A stretch of DNA of 64,000 bases from Streptomyces mayonensis. Lineage in GTDB: Bacteria; Actinomycetota; Actinomycetes; Streptomycetales; Streptomycetaceae. The translations under genes and the position numbers were made by a program. Of the stretch, positions 1 through 8,921 are shown piece by piece. The number at the start of each line of letters is the position of its first letter. Position 1 is the first letter of the stretch. The notes below the pieces were generated by a model. It was not told the origin of the DNA, made no database searches, and worked only from the letters and a program-made list of their open reading frames with translations. Location: NCBI RefSeq assembly GCF_018982965.1, contig NZ_JACBYP010000039.1, forward strand, positions 1-64,000, read 5' to 3'.

Positions 1-102
1 GTTGCGCGTCTTGGCTTTTCCGGGCGGCGTTTCTTGGTGGTGCGGTGCGGGGCCGGGGGGTGCGGCGGTGCGGGGCGGGCGGAGCCGGGGCGGGCGAGGC
101 CG

Positions 103-1263
103 ATGCACCTCGCCGCGCACGTCCCCGGAGCCGGCGACACCGACGTCCGGGCCGATCCGCGCTCGGGCCCGCGGATCGACTTCGCCTCCTTCGAGCGGCT
201 CGCGCGCACCGCCGAACGCGGCCTGTTCGACTTACTCCTCCTCGCCGAGAAGCCGCGGCTGCGCGAGCACGAGGGGACCATCCACGACCTGGACGTGGCC
301 GGCCGCCCGGAGTCCCTGACCCTGCTGAACGCCCTCGCCGCCGTCACCGGCCGGCTCGGTCTCGCCGCCACGGCCGGCACCACCTTCAACGAGCCCTACG
401 AACTGGCCCGCAGGCTCGCCACCCTGGACCACCTCAGCGGCGGGCGGGCGGCCTGGAACGTGGTGACCTCCTCCGACGCGTCCACCGGCGAGAACTTCCG
501 GCGCGGCGGCTTTCGGGACCGGGCGGAAAGGTACACCCGCGCCGCCGAGTTCGTGGCCACCGCCCGGGAGCTGTGGGACTCCTGGGCCCCCGACGGCACG
601 CCCCGCCCCTTCGCCCACCAGGGGCGGCACTTCGACATCGCGGGGGAGTTCGGCCTGCCCCGCCCGCCGCAGGGGCATCCGGTGGTCGTCCGGGCGGGCG
701 ACTTCGAGGAGGGAGACGGCGAGGGGGACTCCGACGAGGGCCGGGAGTTCGCCGCGTCCTCGGCCGACGTGATCTTTTCCGGCTGGGGGTCCGGGGGCCG
801 TCCCCCGGGAGAACACAGCACGAGGCACGGCGCTCTGGAGGCGGACCGCGCGTTCTACGCCGACGTGAAGCGCCGCCTGGCGAAGTACGGCCGCGGCCCC
901 GACGACCTCAAGATCATGTCCGGCGTCACGGTCGTCCTCGGGGACACCGCGGCCGAGGCGCACGAGCGGGCCGAGGAGATCCGCCGGCAGCAGGCCTCCC
1001 CGCAGACCGCGCCGCTGACGCGGGGCGCCCCGCAGTTCCTGGTCGGTACCCCCGGGGAAGTCGCCGCCGAACTGGTGGAGTCGGTGGCGCGGGACGCCGC
1101 CGACGGCTTCGTCCTCGTACCGCATCCGACCCGGGGCGGTCTGGACGAGTTCGTGGACCGGGTGGTCCCGTTGCTGCAGGAACGCGGCGCGTTCCGTACC
1201 GCGTACGAGGGGACCACCCTGCGCTCGCACCTCGGTCTGGCCGATCCGGTGCGGAAGGACTGA
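103..1263 (+). CDS. FMN-dependent monooxygenase, NtaA/SnaA/DszA (luciferase-like) family
   Basis: The product resembles the FMNH2-dependent monooxygenases that oxidise nitrilotriacetate, dibenzothiophene or pristinamycin intermediates with a partner flavin reductase. Seen: the N-terminal family signature HLAAHVPG, then IDFASFERLARTAERG and the LAEKPRLREHEG stretch. Mid-protein is YELARRLATLDHLSGGRAAWNVVTS in family-typical form, and the C-terminus has the VGTPGEVAAELVE segment. The ATG at 103 was chosen because the family motif begins immediately there. The frame is open to base 1, so an upstream GTG/TTG start is possible. At about 386 aa it is shorter than the usual 430-450 aa, with a Gly/Asp/Glu-rich replacement near residues 205-235. 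No reductase gene is adjacent and the substrate is unknown. Confidence 0.8.
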   Translation: MHLAAHVPGAGDTDVRADPRSGPRIDFASFERLARTAERGLFDLLLLAEKPRLREHEGTIHDLDVAGRPESLTLLNALAAVTGRLGLAATAGTTFNEPYELARRLATLDHLSGGRAAWNVVTSSDASTGENFRRGGFRDRAERYTRAAEFVATARELWDSWAPDGTPRPFAHQGRHFDIAGEFGLPRPPQGHPVVVRAGDFEEGDGEGDSDEGREFAASSADVIFSGWGSGGRPPGEHSTRHGALEADRAFYADVKRRLAKYGRGPDDLKIMSGVTVVLGDTAAEAHERAEEIRRQQASPQTAPLTRGAPQFLVGTPGEVAAELVESVARDAADGFVLVPHPTRGGLDEFVDRVVPLLQERGAFRTAYEGTTLRSHLGLADPVRKD

Positions 1264-1380
1264 GCCCGCGACGACGGGTGCCGTGCGCTGCCGCATGGGG
1301 ATGGATGAACGTCGTTCCGAGGGCGACGGCCGAAAGGCACTCTTGCGCCGACCGGTCGTTCGGCCGAATACTCCAACCTC

Positions 1381-1391
1381 AGCGCTTGTCA
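1381..1391 (+). promoter_or_regulatory. AGCGCTTGTCA motif upstream of first protease gene
   Basis: The 11-mer AGCGCTTGTCA lies 114 bases before the first protease start. It recurs exactly at 2785-2795, before the second protease gene. No convincing -10 box sits at the right spacing, so an operator is as likely as a promoter element. Function is inferred only from the recurrence. Confidence 0.3.
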
Positions 1392-1494
1392 GGGGCACGA
1401 CGTATCCGGAACCCGGAGGTCCGTCCCTGGCTGCGCCTCACGGGCCCCGACCCCACACGAGGGGCCCCCGACTTCCCCTGTGGAGGAACGAAAA

Positions 1495-2397
1495 GTGAGG
1501 ATCAAGCGCACCACCCCCCGAAGCGGCATCACGAGACGGACTCGGCTGATCGCCGTATCCACCGGCCTCGTGGCCGCCGCCGCCGTGGCGATCCCCAGCG
1601 CCAACGCGGCACCCACCCCGGCCACCTTCAGCGCCGCCGAACTGAGCAGCGCGAGCGATGCGGTGCTCGACGCCGACGTCCCGGGCACCGCCTGGGCCGT
1701 CGACAGCGAGTCCGGCCGGGTGCTTGTCACCGTGGACAGCACGGTTTCCCAGGCCGAGATCGCGAAGATCAAGGAGCAGGCGGGCGACAAGTCCGACGCG
1801 CTCACGATCAAGCGCACCCCCGGCAAGCTCAACAAGCTCATCCAGGGCGGCGACGCCATCTACGCGAGCAGCTGGCGCTGCTCCCTCGGCTTCAACGTCC
1901 GCTCCAGCAGCGGCACCGAGTACTTCCTGACCGCCGGTCACTGCACCGACGGCGCAGGCGCCTGGCGCTCCAGCTCCGGAGGCACCGTCATCGGCCAGAC
2001 GGCGGGCTCCAGCTTCCCGGGCAACGACTACGGCATCGTGCAGTACACGGGCTCCGTCTCCCGGCCCGGTACCGCCAACGGCGTGGACATCACCCGCGCG
2101 GCCACCCCGAGCGTGGGCACCACCGTCATCCGCGACGGCTCCACCAGCGGTACCCACAGCGGCCGGGTCACCGCCCTCAACGCCACCGTCAACTACGGCA
2201 GCGGCGACATAGTCTACGGGCTGATCCAGACCACGGTCTGCGCCGAGGGCGGCGACTCCGGCGGCCCGCTCTACGGCAGCAACGGCACCGCGTACGGTCT
2301 GACCTCCGGCGGCAGCGGCAACTGCTCCTCCGGCGGTACGACGTTCTTCCAGCCGGTGACGGAGGCCCTGAGCGCCTACGGCGTCAGCGTCTACTAG
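1495..2397 (+). CDS. Secreted streptogrisin-type serine protease (S1E), short propeptide
   Basis: An extracellular chymotrypsin-fold protease made as a pre-pro-enzyme of 300 aa. The GTG at 1495 is chosen because a GGAGGAA ribosome site sits eight bases before it. Seen: a basic N-terminus and hydrophobic core ending at ANA (residues 36-38, signal peptide), then a pro-segment of roughly 75 residues. The mature domain begins near GGDAIYAS. The catalytic triad is His149 (TAGHC), Asp178 (NDYG) and Ser255 (GDSGGP). Cysteines pair as expected for streptogrisins A/B. It is a close paralogue of the next gene. A strong terminator follows at 2460-2490. It probably feeds extracellular protein degradation during development; the exact specificity cannot be read from sequence. 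Confidence 0.93.
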   Translation: MRIKRTTPRSGITRRTRLIAVSTGLVAAAAVAIPSANAAPTPATFSAAELSSASDAVLDADVPGTAWAVDSESGRVLVTVDSTVSQAEIAKIKEQAGDKSDALTIKRTPGKLNKLIQGGDAIYASSWRCSLGFNVRSSSGTEYFLTAGHCTDGAGAWRSSSGGTVIGQTAGSSFPGNDYGIVQYTGSVSRPGTANGVDITRAATPSVGTTVIRDGSTSGTHSGRVTALNATVNYGSGDIVYGLIQTTVCAEGGDSGGPLYGSNGTAYGLTSGGSGNCSSGGTTFFQPVTEALSAYGVSVY

Positions 2398-2860
2398 TCG
2401 ACCCCGGCACGCACGCACGCAACCGCAGTACGCACAGCACGCGCAGCCGGCAGCGCGACGAGCCCCCGCACCCGAACGGTGCGGGGGCTCCTGCGCGCCC
2501 GGTCGGCGCGCGAGCGGGTGCGGTTCGCCGCTCTGTTCGGTCCGCGACGCCACCAGCGCGCGTAGACGCACGTAGAGGGCCCGGTTCGCAAGAGGTGAAT
2601 TCAGGACAGGGGAAGAGCCGTTCGGCCGGACTTCGATTACTCGCCCGTAGTGTTTGCTGGTGCGTTCGCGCCGTGAATCCTGCTGGAAGGGACATGAATG
2701 GTGAAGGACGTGTGACCGCGCTGGAGTTGTCGTGCGCACGTCCTGATCTCGACCTTGTGTGCGCCCTGTGGAATCGGAAGAGTTAGCGCTTGTCAACCAG
2801 CCTTCCGGTTCGCGAGGTCCCCACAACCTCTCGGGCCGACCCCCCACAGGAGGACGTGAG
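2398..2860. other. 463-base intergenic region between the two protease genes
   Basis: Besides the terminator at 2460-2490 and the AGCGCTTGTCA motif at 2785-2795, the region is less GC-biased around 2600-2700, as promoters in this genome tend to be. A 30-codon ORF (2694-2786) has a GGAAGGG just before its ATG and stops at the AGCGCTTGTCA motif. It may be a leader peptide or chance. No other gene is visible. Confidence 0.5.
2460..2490. terminator. Rho-independent-type hairpin after first protease
   Basis: A perfect 13-bp stem (arms 2460-2472 and 2478-2490, arm sequence GAGCCCCCGCACC) closes a 5-base loop. There is no T-run, as is usual for Streptomyces terminators. Confidence 0.85.
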
Positions 2861-3943
2861 TTGAAGCACCGACGCATACCCAGGCGACGGGTCGCCGTGG
2901 TGGGTGCGGGTATCACCGCACTGGTCGCCGCGGGAGTCACCTTCCAGACTGCGAACGCCAGCGAGTCCGAGCCGACCTCCGCGCCCGAGACCCTGTCGGT
3001 CACGGCGGCCGGAAAGCTCGCCTCCACGCTGATCGGCGACCTCGGCGGCGACGCCGCGGGCACGTACTACGACGCGCAGGCCAAGAGCCTCGTCGTCAAC
3101 GTGCTCGACCAGAGCGCCGCGCAGACCGTCGAGGAGGCCGGCGCCAAGGCCAGAATCGTCGAGAACTCGCTCGCCGACCTGAAGAGCGCCCGCACCACCC
3201 TCACCGAGGACGCGACCATCCCGGGCACCTCCTGGGCGACCGACCCGACCACCAACAAGGTCGTCGTCACCGCCGACCGCACGGTCTCCAAGGCCGAACT
3301 GGCCAAGCTGACCAAGGTGGTGGACGGGCTGGGCGCCAAGGCCGAGCTCAAGCGCACCAAGGGCGAGTACAAGCCCTTCATCGCGGGTGGCGACGCCATC
3401 ACCGGAGGCGGCGGGCGCTGCTCGCTCGGCTTCAACGTGACCAAGGGCGGCGAGCCGTACTTCATCACCGCCGGCCACTGCACCGAGTCCATCTCCAGCT
3501 GGTCGGACTCCTCCGGGAACGTCATCGGCGAGAACGAGTCGTCCAGCTTCCCGGACAACGACTACGGCCTGGTCAAGTACACCGGCGACGTGGACCACCC
3601 GAGCGAGGTGAACCTCTACGACGGTTCCTCGCAGGCCATCTCGGGCGCCTCCGAGGCCACCGTCGGCCAGGAGGTGACCCGCAGCGGTTCCACCACCCAG
3701 GTGCACGACGGCACGGTGACCGGCCTGGACGCCACCGTGAACTACGGCAACGGTGACATCGTCAACGGCCTGATCCAGACCGACGTCTGCGCCGAGCCCG
3801 GCGACAGCGGCGGCTCGCTCTTCTCGGGCGACCAGGCCATCGGCCTCACCTCCGGCGGCAGCGGCGACTGCACCGGCGGCGGCGAGACCTTCTTCCAGCC
3901 GGTGACGGAGGCCCTGGAGGCCACCGGCACGGAGATCGGCTGA
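2861..3943 (+). CDS. Secreted streptogrisin-type serine protease (S1E), long propeptide
   Basis: A second secreted S1E protease (360 aa), resembling the streptogrisin C/D type with an extended pro-region. The TTG at 2861 is preceded by GGAGGA at 2849-2854, which decides the start over ATG/GTG codons further up. Seen: RRR-containing signal sequence ending near ANAS, then a propeptide of about 140 residues whose second half matches the neighbour's. The mature domain starts near GGDAITGG. The triad is His206 (TAGHC), Asp234 (NDYG) and Ser316 (GDSGGS). The oxyanion segment is GDSGGS where the neighbour has GDSGGP. Tandem duplication followed by propeptide divergence is the likely origin. Confidence 0.93.
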   Translation: MKHRRIPRRRVAVVGAGITALVAAGVTFQTANASESEPTSAPETLSVTAAGKLASTLIGDLGGDAAGTYYDAQAKSLVVNVLDQSAAQTVEEAGAKARIVENSLADLKSARTTLTEDATIPGTSWATDPTTNKVVVTADRTVSKAELAKLTKVVDGLGAKAELKRTKGEYKPFIAGGDAITGGGGRCSLGFNVTKGGEPYFITAGHCTESISSWSDSSGNVIGENESSSFPDNDYGLVKYTGDVDHPSEVNLYDGSSQAISGASEATVGQEVTRSGSTTQVHDGTVTGLDATVNYGNGDIVNGLIQTDVCAEPGDSGGSLFSGDQAIGLTSGGSGDCTGGGETFFQPVTEALEATGTEIG

Positions 3944-3963
3944 GCGACACCCGCACCACCTGT

Positions 3964-3997
3964 GGAGTCCCGTCCCGCGCGCGAGGGGCGGGACTCC
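3964..3997. terminator. Hairpin after second protease
   Basis: Thirteen-base arms (3964-3976 with 3985-3997) pair around an 8-base loop with one G-T wobble. Short imperfect direct repeats follow: CGGGACTCCCGCATGTG twice, then copies of CGTCCGTACGACGTG up to about 4105. This marks the end of the protease transcript, and may also serve the convergent gene. Confidence 0.75.
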
Positions 3998-4110
3998 CGC
4001 ATGTGCGGGACTCCCGCATGTGTACGGGCGCTGCTCCCGGGCGCGTCCGTACGACGTGTGCGTACGACGTGCGGGTAAGGCGCGTCCGTGCGACGTGTGC
4101 GTGAGGCGGG

Positions 4111-5169
4111 TCAGCCGGCCCGCGCGGGCGGTTCCCCCTCCTGCCGTCCGCCCGGCAGCGCGGCCGCCAGCATCGTGATCACCGTCCCCGCGACCGCCCA
4201 CGCCCACAGCACCAGCAGGGAGAAGGTCACGTCGTTCGCCTTGAAGTAGGCGATCGAACGGGCCGCCCAGGTGCCCGCTCCCGGTGGCAGGGCCGGTCCG
4301 ATCGCCTGCCAGAACGGCGGCAGCAGCGGCAGCGGGAAGGCGCCGCCCGCGCTCGGGTTGCCCGCGATCACCACCAGCAGGATCGCCAGCCCGATGCCGA
4401 CGATCCCGAAGACGCCCTGGAGGGCGAGCGTGGCGGCGCCCACCGCGAAGGTGATCAGCGCGCCGAGCCCCCACAGGTCCACCACGCTGCCGGGCAGCGC
4501 GCCCAGGATCGGCCCGATGATCACCGCGCCGCCGAGTCCGCCGACGATCGCGACCAGCGCCATCACGATCAGCCGGATCGCCGCGCGGCGCGGGTTCGCC
4601 GGCCGGGCGCCGGTGCTGATCGCCAGGATCGAGGCGCACAGGTAGCCGCCGACGCACCAGCCCACGACCAGGTAGAAGGACGACAGCCCGTCGAAGTCGT
4701 GGGGGGAGGCCGGGGCCACGTCGACGGTCCGCGTCGCGCGCCCCTCGGACCGCTCCGCCTTGCCGACGATGCCCTCCAGCGTGGTGGCGAGGACGGTGCC
4801 GCCGCCGGAGGCGACCAGCAGGGTGTCGGTGCGGCCGGAGGGATCGGCGATCAGGGCGCCGTCGATCTCCCGGTTCTCGATCTGCCGCCGGGCGTCGGCC
4901 TCGTCGGCCACCGTGCGCGGATCCAGCGGTGAGCCCGGCAGCCGCTCCAGCCGGTCCACCGTCTGCCCGGCGGCCGCCCCCGGCGCGACCACCCCGAAGG
5001 GCACGTCCCTCGGCCGCGGGTCGTGCAGCGCTCCCACGTAGGAGGCGATGAACAGCAGCTGGAGCGCGATCACGCCGATCACGAGCAGGGTGGCCCGCAG
5101 GGTGACGGCGTCCTTCACCTCACCGAGGAAGGAGCCGCTGCGACGGTCGGTGACCGGGGTGTGCGACAT
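4111..5169 (-). CDS. DUF3533-like multi-pass membrane protein (ABC-2/YhgE-like)
   Basis: A 352-aa integral membrane protein. Seen: one N-terminal membrane span (LLVIGVIALQLLFIASYVGA), an extracytoplasmic loop of about 150 residues, then five hydrophobic segments in the second half. That is the topology of YhgE/Pip and DUF3533 proteins related to ABC-2 permeases. No ATPase is adjacent, so it may act alone or with a remote partner. The ATG at 5169 starts MSHTPVTD. An in-frame extension to 5307 would run through the LexA box and is rejected. It diverges from dnaE2 across about 155 bases. Substrate unknown. Confidence 0.7.
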   Translation of the reverse strand: MSHTPVTDRRSGSFLGEVKDAVTLRATLLVIGVIALQLLFIASYVGALHDPRPRDVPFGVVAPGAAAGQTVDRLERLPGSPLDPRTVADEADARRQIENREIDGALIADPSGRTDTLLVASGGGTVLATTLEGIVGKAERSEGRATRTVDVAPASPHDFDGLSSFYLVVGWCVGGYLCASILAISTGARPANPRRAAIRLIVMALVAIVGGLGGAVIIGPILGALPGSVVDLWGLGALITFAVGAATLALQGVFGIVGIGLAILLVVIAGNPSAGGAFPLPLLPPFWQAIGPALPPGAGTWAARSIAYFKANDVTFSLLVLWAWAVAGTVITMLAAALPGGRQEGEPPARAG

Positions 5170-5273
5170 GTCCCCAACGGTCCGGGCCGACGGGTGTTTG
5201 CGCAGGTGGGGCAGGGCCGAACGGATGTCGCACACGTATTCGAAAATTGGTCTATGGTGGGGGTGAGGTAGTT

Positions 5274-5289
5274 GGGAACAGACGTTCGA
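5274..5289. promoter_or_regulatory. LexA (SOS) box upstream of dnaE2
   Basis: GGGAACAGACGTTCGA matches the actinobacterial SOS box (TCGAAC-N4-GTTCGA) in 10 of 12 specified positions. It lies 36 bases before the dnaE2 start. It predicts DNA-damage induction of dnaE2 and the overlapping DinB-like gene, consistent with dnaE2 being SOS-controlled in other actinobacteria. Confidence 0.8.
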
Positions 5290-5324
5290 TAAGGCGTCGT
5301 GGTTCATGAGTCGGGAGGTGCGTG

Positions 5325-8300
5325 ATGCCGGGTTTCACGCATCTGCACACCGTCTCCGGGTTCTCCGCCCGCTACGGCGCCTCCCACCCGGAGCGGCTGG
5401 CCGAGCGGGCCGTCGAGCGGGGCATGGACGCCCTCGCCCTCACCGACCGCGACACCCTCGCGGGCACGGTCCGCTTCGCCAAGGCCTGTGCGAAGGCGGG
5501 CGTCCGGCCGCTGTTCGGCGCGGAGCTGGCGGTGGCCGCCCCCGCGCCCGGAGGAGCCGGCCGCACGGAGACCTCCGTACGCCGGGACCGGCGCCGTGCC
5601 CCGGTGCGCGGGGGCGCCTTCGTCGACGAGTCGGCCCCGCGGGTGACCTTCCTCGCCCGCGACGGCGCCCGCGGCTGGGCCGACCTGTGCCGCCTCGTCT
5701 CCGCCGCCCACACGGCCGAGGGCACCCCGCTGCTGTCCTGGCCCGACAACCACGCCGACGGCCTGACCGTCCTGCTCGGCCCCGGTTCCGACGTCGGCCG
5801 CGCCCTCGCCGCCGGCCGCCCCGACCGCGCCGCGCGGCTCCTCGCCCCCTGGCGGGAGGTCTACGGCGGCGCCCTGCGCCTGGAGGCCGTCTGGCACGGC
5901 CGTACCGGCACCGGCCCCGGCTCCCTGCGCCTGGCCTCCCGCACCGTCGGCTTCGCCGCCGAACAGGGCGTCCGGCCGGTGCTCACCAACGCCGTCCGCT
6001 ACGCCGACCCCGGCCAGGGCCGGGTCGCCGACGTCCTGGACGCCGCCCGCCGCCTCGTCCCGATCGACGCCACCGGGGAACTGGACTCCGGCGAGGCCTG
6101 GCTCAAGGACGCCGGCGCGATGCGGGACGCCGCCGAGCGGATCGTCGAGTCCGCGGGCTTCAGGCGCGACACCGCCCACCGCCTGCTGGAGCAGACCCGG
6201 GCCACGGCCGCCGAGTGCCTGGTCGACCCCGAGGACGACCTCGGCATGGGCGCCGTCCACTTCCCCGAACCGCACCTCGTCGGCGCGGGCCGCCGCACCG
6301 CCCAGCGGGCGCTCGCCTCCCGGGCGGCGGCGGGCATGGTGCGGCGCGGCTACGACCGGCGGCCGGGCCACCGCGAGTACTGGGAGCGGATGCACCACGA
6401 GCTGGACATCATCGCCCACCACGGCTTCGCCTCGTACTTCCTCACCGTCGCCCAGGTCGTGGACGACGTGCGGCACATGGGCGTCCGGGTCGCCGCGCGC
6501 GGCTCCGGCGCGGGTTCGCTCGTCAACCACCTCCTCGGTATCGCCCACGCCGACCCGGTCGAGCACGGGCTGCTGATGGAGCGGTTCCTGTCCAAGGAGC
6601 GGGTGGTCCTGCCCGACATCGACATCGACGTGGAGTCCGCGCGCCGCCTGGAGGTCTACCGCGCGATCATCGGCCGCTTCGGCACCGAGCGCGTCGCCAC
6701 CGTCGCCATGCCGGAGACCTACCGGGTGCGCCACGCCATCCGCGACGTGGGCGCCGCCCTGTCCATGGACCCCGCCGAGATCGACCGCGTCGCCAAGTCC
6801 TTCCCGCACATCCGCGCCCGCGACGCCCGCGCGGCCCTGGAGGAACTGCCCGAGCTGAAGGAGCTGGCGGAGGAGACCCGGCGGGAAGAGCGGGAAGGGC
6901 GGAAAGGGCGGAAAGGGCAGGAAGGAGGGGGGCGGTACGGCAGGCTCTGGGAGCTGGTCGAGGGACTCGACGCCCTCCCGCGCGGCGTCGCCATGCACCC
7001 CTGCGGCGTCCTGCTCTCCGACGCCTCCCTGCTCTCCCGCACGCCGGTCGTGCCGACCAGCGGCGAGGGCTTCCCCATGGCCCAGTTCGACAAGGACGAC
7101 GTGGAGGACCTCGGGCTGCTCAAGCTGGACGTGCTCGGGGTGCGGATGCAGTCGGCGATGGCGCACGCGGTCACCGAGGTGGAGCGGGCGACGGGGGAGC
7201 GGATCGACCTGGACGCCGTACCGGAGGGCGACCCGGCGACGTACCGGATGATCCGTTCCGCCGAGACGCTGGGCTGCTTCCAGATCGAGTCGCCGGGCCA
7301 GCGGGACCTGGTCGGCAGGCTCCAGCCGTCGACCTTCCACGACCTCGTGGTCGACATCTCGCTCTTCAGGCCGGGACCGGTCGCCGCCGACATGGTGCGG
7401 CCCTTCATCGAGGCCCGGCACGGACGGGCGCCGGTGCGCCACCCGCACGAGGACCTGGCGGAGCCGCTGGAGAGCACCTACGGGGTCGTCGTCTTCCACG
7501 AGCAGATCATCGACATCGTCGACATCATGACCGGCTGCGGGCGCGGCGAGGCCGACCGGGTGCGGCGCGGCCTGTCCGACCCGGAGTCGCAGGGGCGGAT
7601 CAAGGTGTGGTTCGCCCAGCACGCGGCGGCGAGGGGCTATGACGCGGAAACGATTCAGCGGACCTGGGAGATCGTCGAGGCCTTCGGCAGCTACGGCTTC
7701 TGCAAGGCGCACGCCGTCGCCTTCGCGGTGCCGACGTACCAGTCGGCGTGGCTGAAGGCCCACCACCCGGCCGCCTTCTACGCGGGCCTGCTCACCCACG
7801 ACCCCGGCATGTACCCCAAGCGGCTGCTCCTTGCGGACGCGCGGCGGCGCGGGGTGCCGATCCTGCCGCTGGACGTGAACGGGTCGGGGGTCGCACACAG
7901 GATCGAACTGGTGTCTGAATCGCGTAAGCCGCGCGGGGCGAGGACCTGGGGACTCCGCCTAGCCCTCCTGGACGTGCACGGCATCAGCGAGGCCGAGGCG
8001 GAACGGATCGCCGAGGGGCAGCCCTACGCCTCCCTGCTCGACTTCTGGGAACGGGCCCGCCCCAGCAGGCCGCTGGCCGGACGGCTCGCCCAGGTCGGCG
8101 CGCTGGACGCGTTCGGCGCCAACCGCCGCGACCTGCAACTGCACCTGACCGAACTGCACCGCGGCGCCCGGGGCGGACGCGGCGACCAGCTCCCCCTCGC
8201 CGGGGGCCGCAGGACCGCCTCCGCCGGGCTGCCCGACCTCACCTCGGCGGAGCGGCTCAGCGCCGAACTCGGTGTGCTGTCCATGGACGCCTCGCGCAAC

Positions 8301-8921
8301 CTGATGGACGACCACCGCACCTTCCTGCGCGAGCTGGGCGTGGTGTCGGCCAAGCGGCTGCGCGAGGCACGGCACGGGGAGACGGTGCTGGTCGCGGGTG
8401 CCAAGGCGGCCACCCAGACGCCGCCGATCCGCTCCGGCCGCCGCGTCATCTTCTCCACCCTCGACGACGGCTCGGGCCTGGTCGACCTCGCCTTCTTCGA
8501 CGACTCCCACGACGCGTGCGCGCACACCGTCTTTCACTCCTGGCTGCTGCTGGTGCGCGGGGTGGTGCAGCGGCGCGGCCCGCGCAGCCTCAGCGTGGTC
8601 GGCTCCGCGGCCTGGAACCTCGCCGACCTGCTGGAGGTGCGCCGGGAGGAGGGCCTGGAGGGCGTCGCCGCCCGGCTGGCCGCGGCGGGCGGGGGCCAGG
8701 AGGGCGACGACCCCGGCGGCGGACCGGCGCGCCGCCGCCTCGCCGGTTCGGACGGGCGGCCCGCGCCGGCCGGTTCCGCGGCCCGGGACCCGATGGAGCA
8801 GCGGACGATCCGCATGTCCACCGGGTACGAGATGCACCCCTGGGCCGATCTGCGCCCCGCGGGCGAAGGGCCCGCGGCCGGAAGGAAGTTGTGGCACCAG
8901 AGTCCGGGGAGTGCGGGATGA
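5325..8921 (+). CDS. dnaE2: Error-prone DNA polymerase III alpha subunit DnaE2 (ImuC)
   Basis: Translesion polymerase of the C family, used after DNA damage. Seen over about 1198 aa: an N-terminal PHP domain (FTHLHTVSGFSARYGASHP), a palm with the catalytic PDIDID motif (Asp431, Asp433, Asp435), and finger/clamp-region motifs (FHEQIIDIVD, SYGFCKAHAVAFAVPTYQ). There is a tandem helix-hairpin-helix region and a C-terminal OB fold. A Lys/Arg/Gly/Glu low-complexity insert occupies about residues 520-540. GGGAGG at 5313-5318 favours the ATG at 5325; a GTG at 5322 is an alternative. It overlaps the next gene by ATGA and has a LexA box upstream. The domain set and context fit DnaE2 rather than replicative DnaE1. 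Confidence 0.93.
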   Translation: MPGFTHLHTVSGFSARYGASHPERLAERAVERGMDALALTDRDTLAGTVRFAKACAKAGVRPLFGAELAVAAPAPGGAGRTETSVRRDRRRAPVRGGAFVDESAPRVTFLARDGARGWADLCRLVSAAHTAEGTPLLSWPDNHADGLTVLLGPGSDVGRALAAGRPDRAARLLAPWREVYGGALRLEAVWHGRTGTGPGSLRLASRTVGFAAEQGVRPVLTNAVRYADPGQGRVADVLDAARRLVPIDATGELDSGEAWLKDAGAMRDAAERIVESAGFRRDTAHRLLEQTRATAAECLVDPEDDLGMGAVHFPEPHLVGAGRRTAQRALASRAAAGMVRRGYDRRPGHREYWERMHHELDIIAHHGFASYFLTVAQVVDDVRHMGVRVAARGSGAGSLVNHLLGIAHADPVEHGLLMERFLSKERVVLPDIDIDVESARRLEVYRAIIGRFGTERVATVAMPETYRVRHAIRDVGAALSMDPAEIDRVAKSFPHIRARDARAALEELPELKELAEETRREEREGRKGRKGQEGGGRYGRLWELVEGLDALPRGVAMHPCGVLLSDASLLSRTPVVPTSGEGFPMAQFDKDDVEDLGLLKLDVLGVRMQSAMAHAVTEVERATGERIDLDAVPEGDPATYRMIRSAETLGCFQIESPGQRDLVGRLQPSTFHDLVVDISLFRPGPVAADMVRPFIEARHGRAPVRHPHEDLAEPLESTYGVVVFHEQIIDIVDIMTGCGRGEADRVRRGLSDPESQGRIKVWFAQHAAARGYDAETIQRTWEIVEAFGSYGFCKAHAVAFAVPTYQSAWLKAHHPAAFYAGLLTHDPGMYPKRLLLADARRRGVPILPLDVNGSGVAHRIELVSESRKPRGARTWGLRLALLDVHGISEAEAERIAEGQPYASLLDFWERARPSRPLAGRLAQVGALDAFGANRRDLQLHLTELHRGARGGRGDQLPLAGGRRTASAGLPDLTSAERLSAELGVLSMDASRNLMDDHRTFLRELGVVSAKRLREARHGETVLVAGAKAATQTPPIRSGRRVIFSTLDDGSGLVDLAFFDDSHDACAHTVFHSWLLLVRGVVQRRGPRSLSVVGSAAWNLADLLEVRREEGLEGVAARLAAAGGGQEGDDPGGGPARRRLAGSDGRPAPAGSAARDPMEQRTIRMSTGYEMHPWADLRPAGEGPAAGRKLWHQSPGSAG

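Noticed and set aside
45..2786. A 913-codon plus-strand open frame across the monooxygenase and first protease genes
   Set aside because: The translation is dominated by Arg, Pro and Gly with no domain signature. It is a shadow of the real genes, caused by high third-position GC.
2694..2786. 30-codon ORF before the second protease
   Set aside because: Not called as a gene: too short to judge codon bias. It is kept only as a possible leader in the findings.
5304..7898. A long minus-strand frame opposite dnaE2
   Set aside because: It is antisense to clear DnaE2 motifs and its product is low-complexity Val/Gly/Arg.
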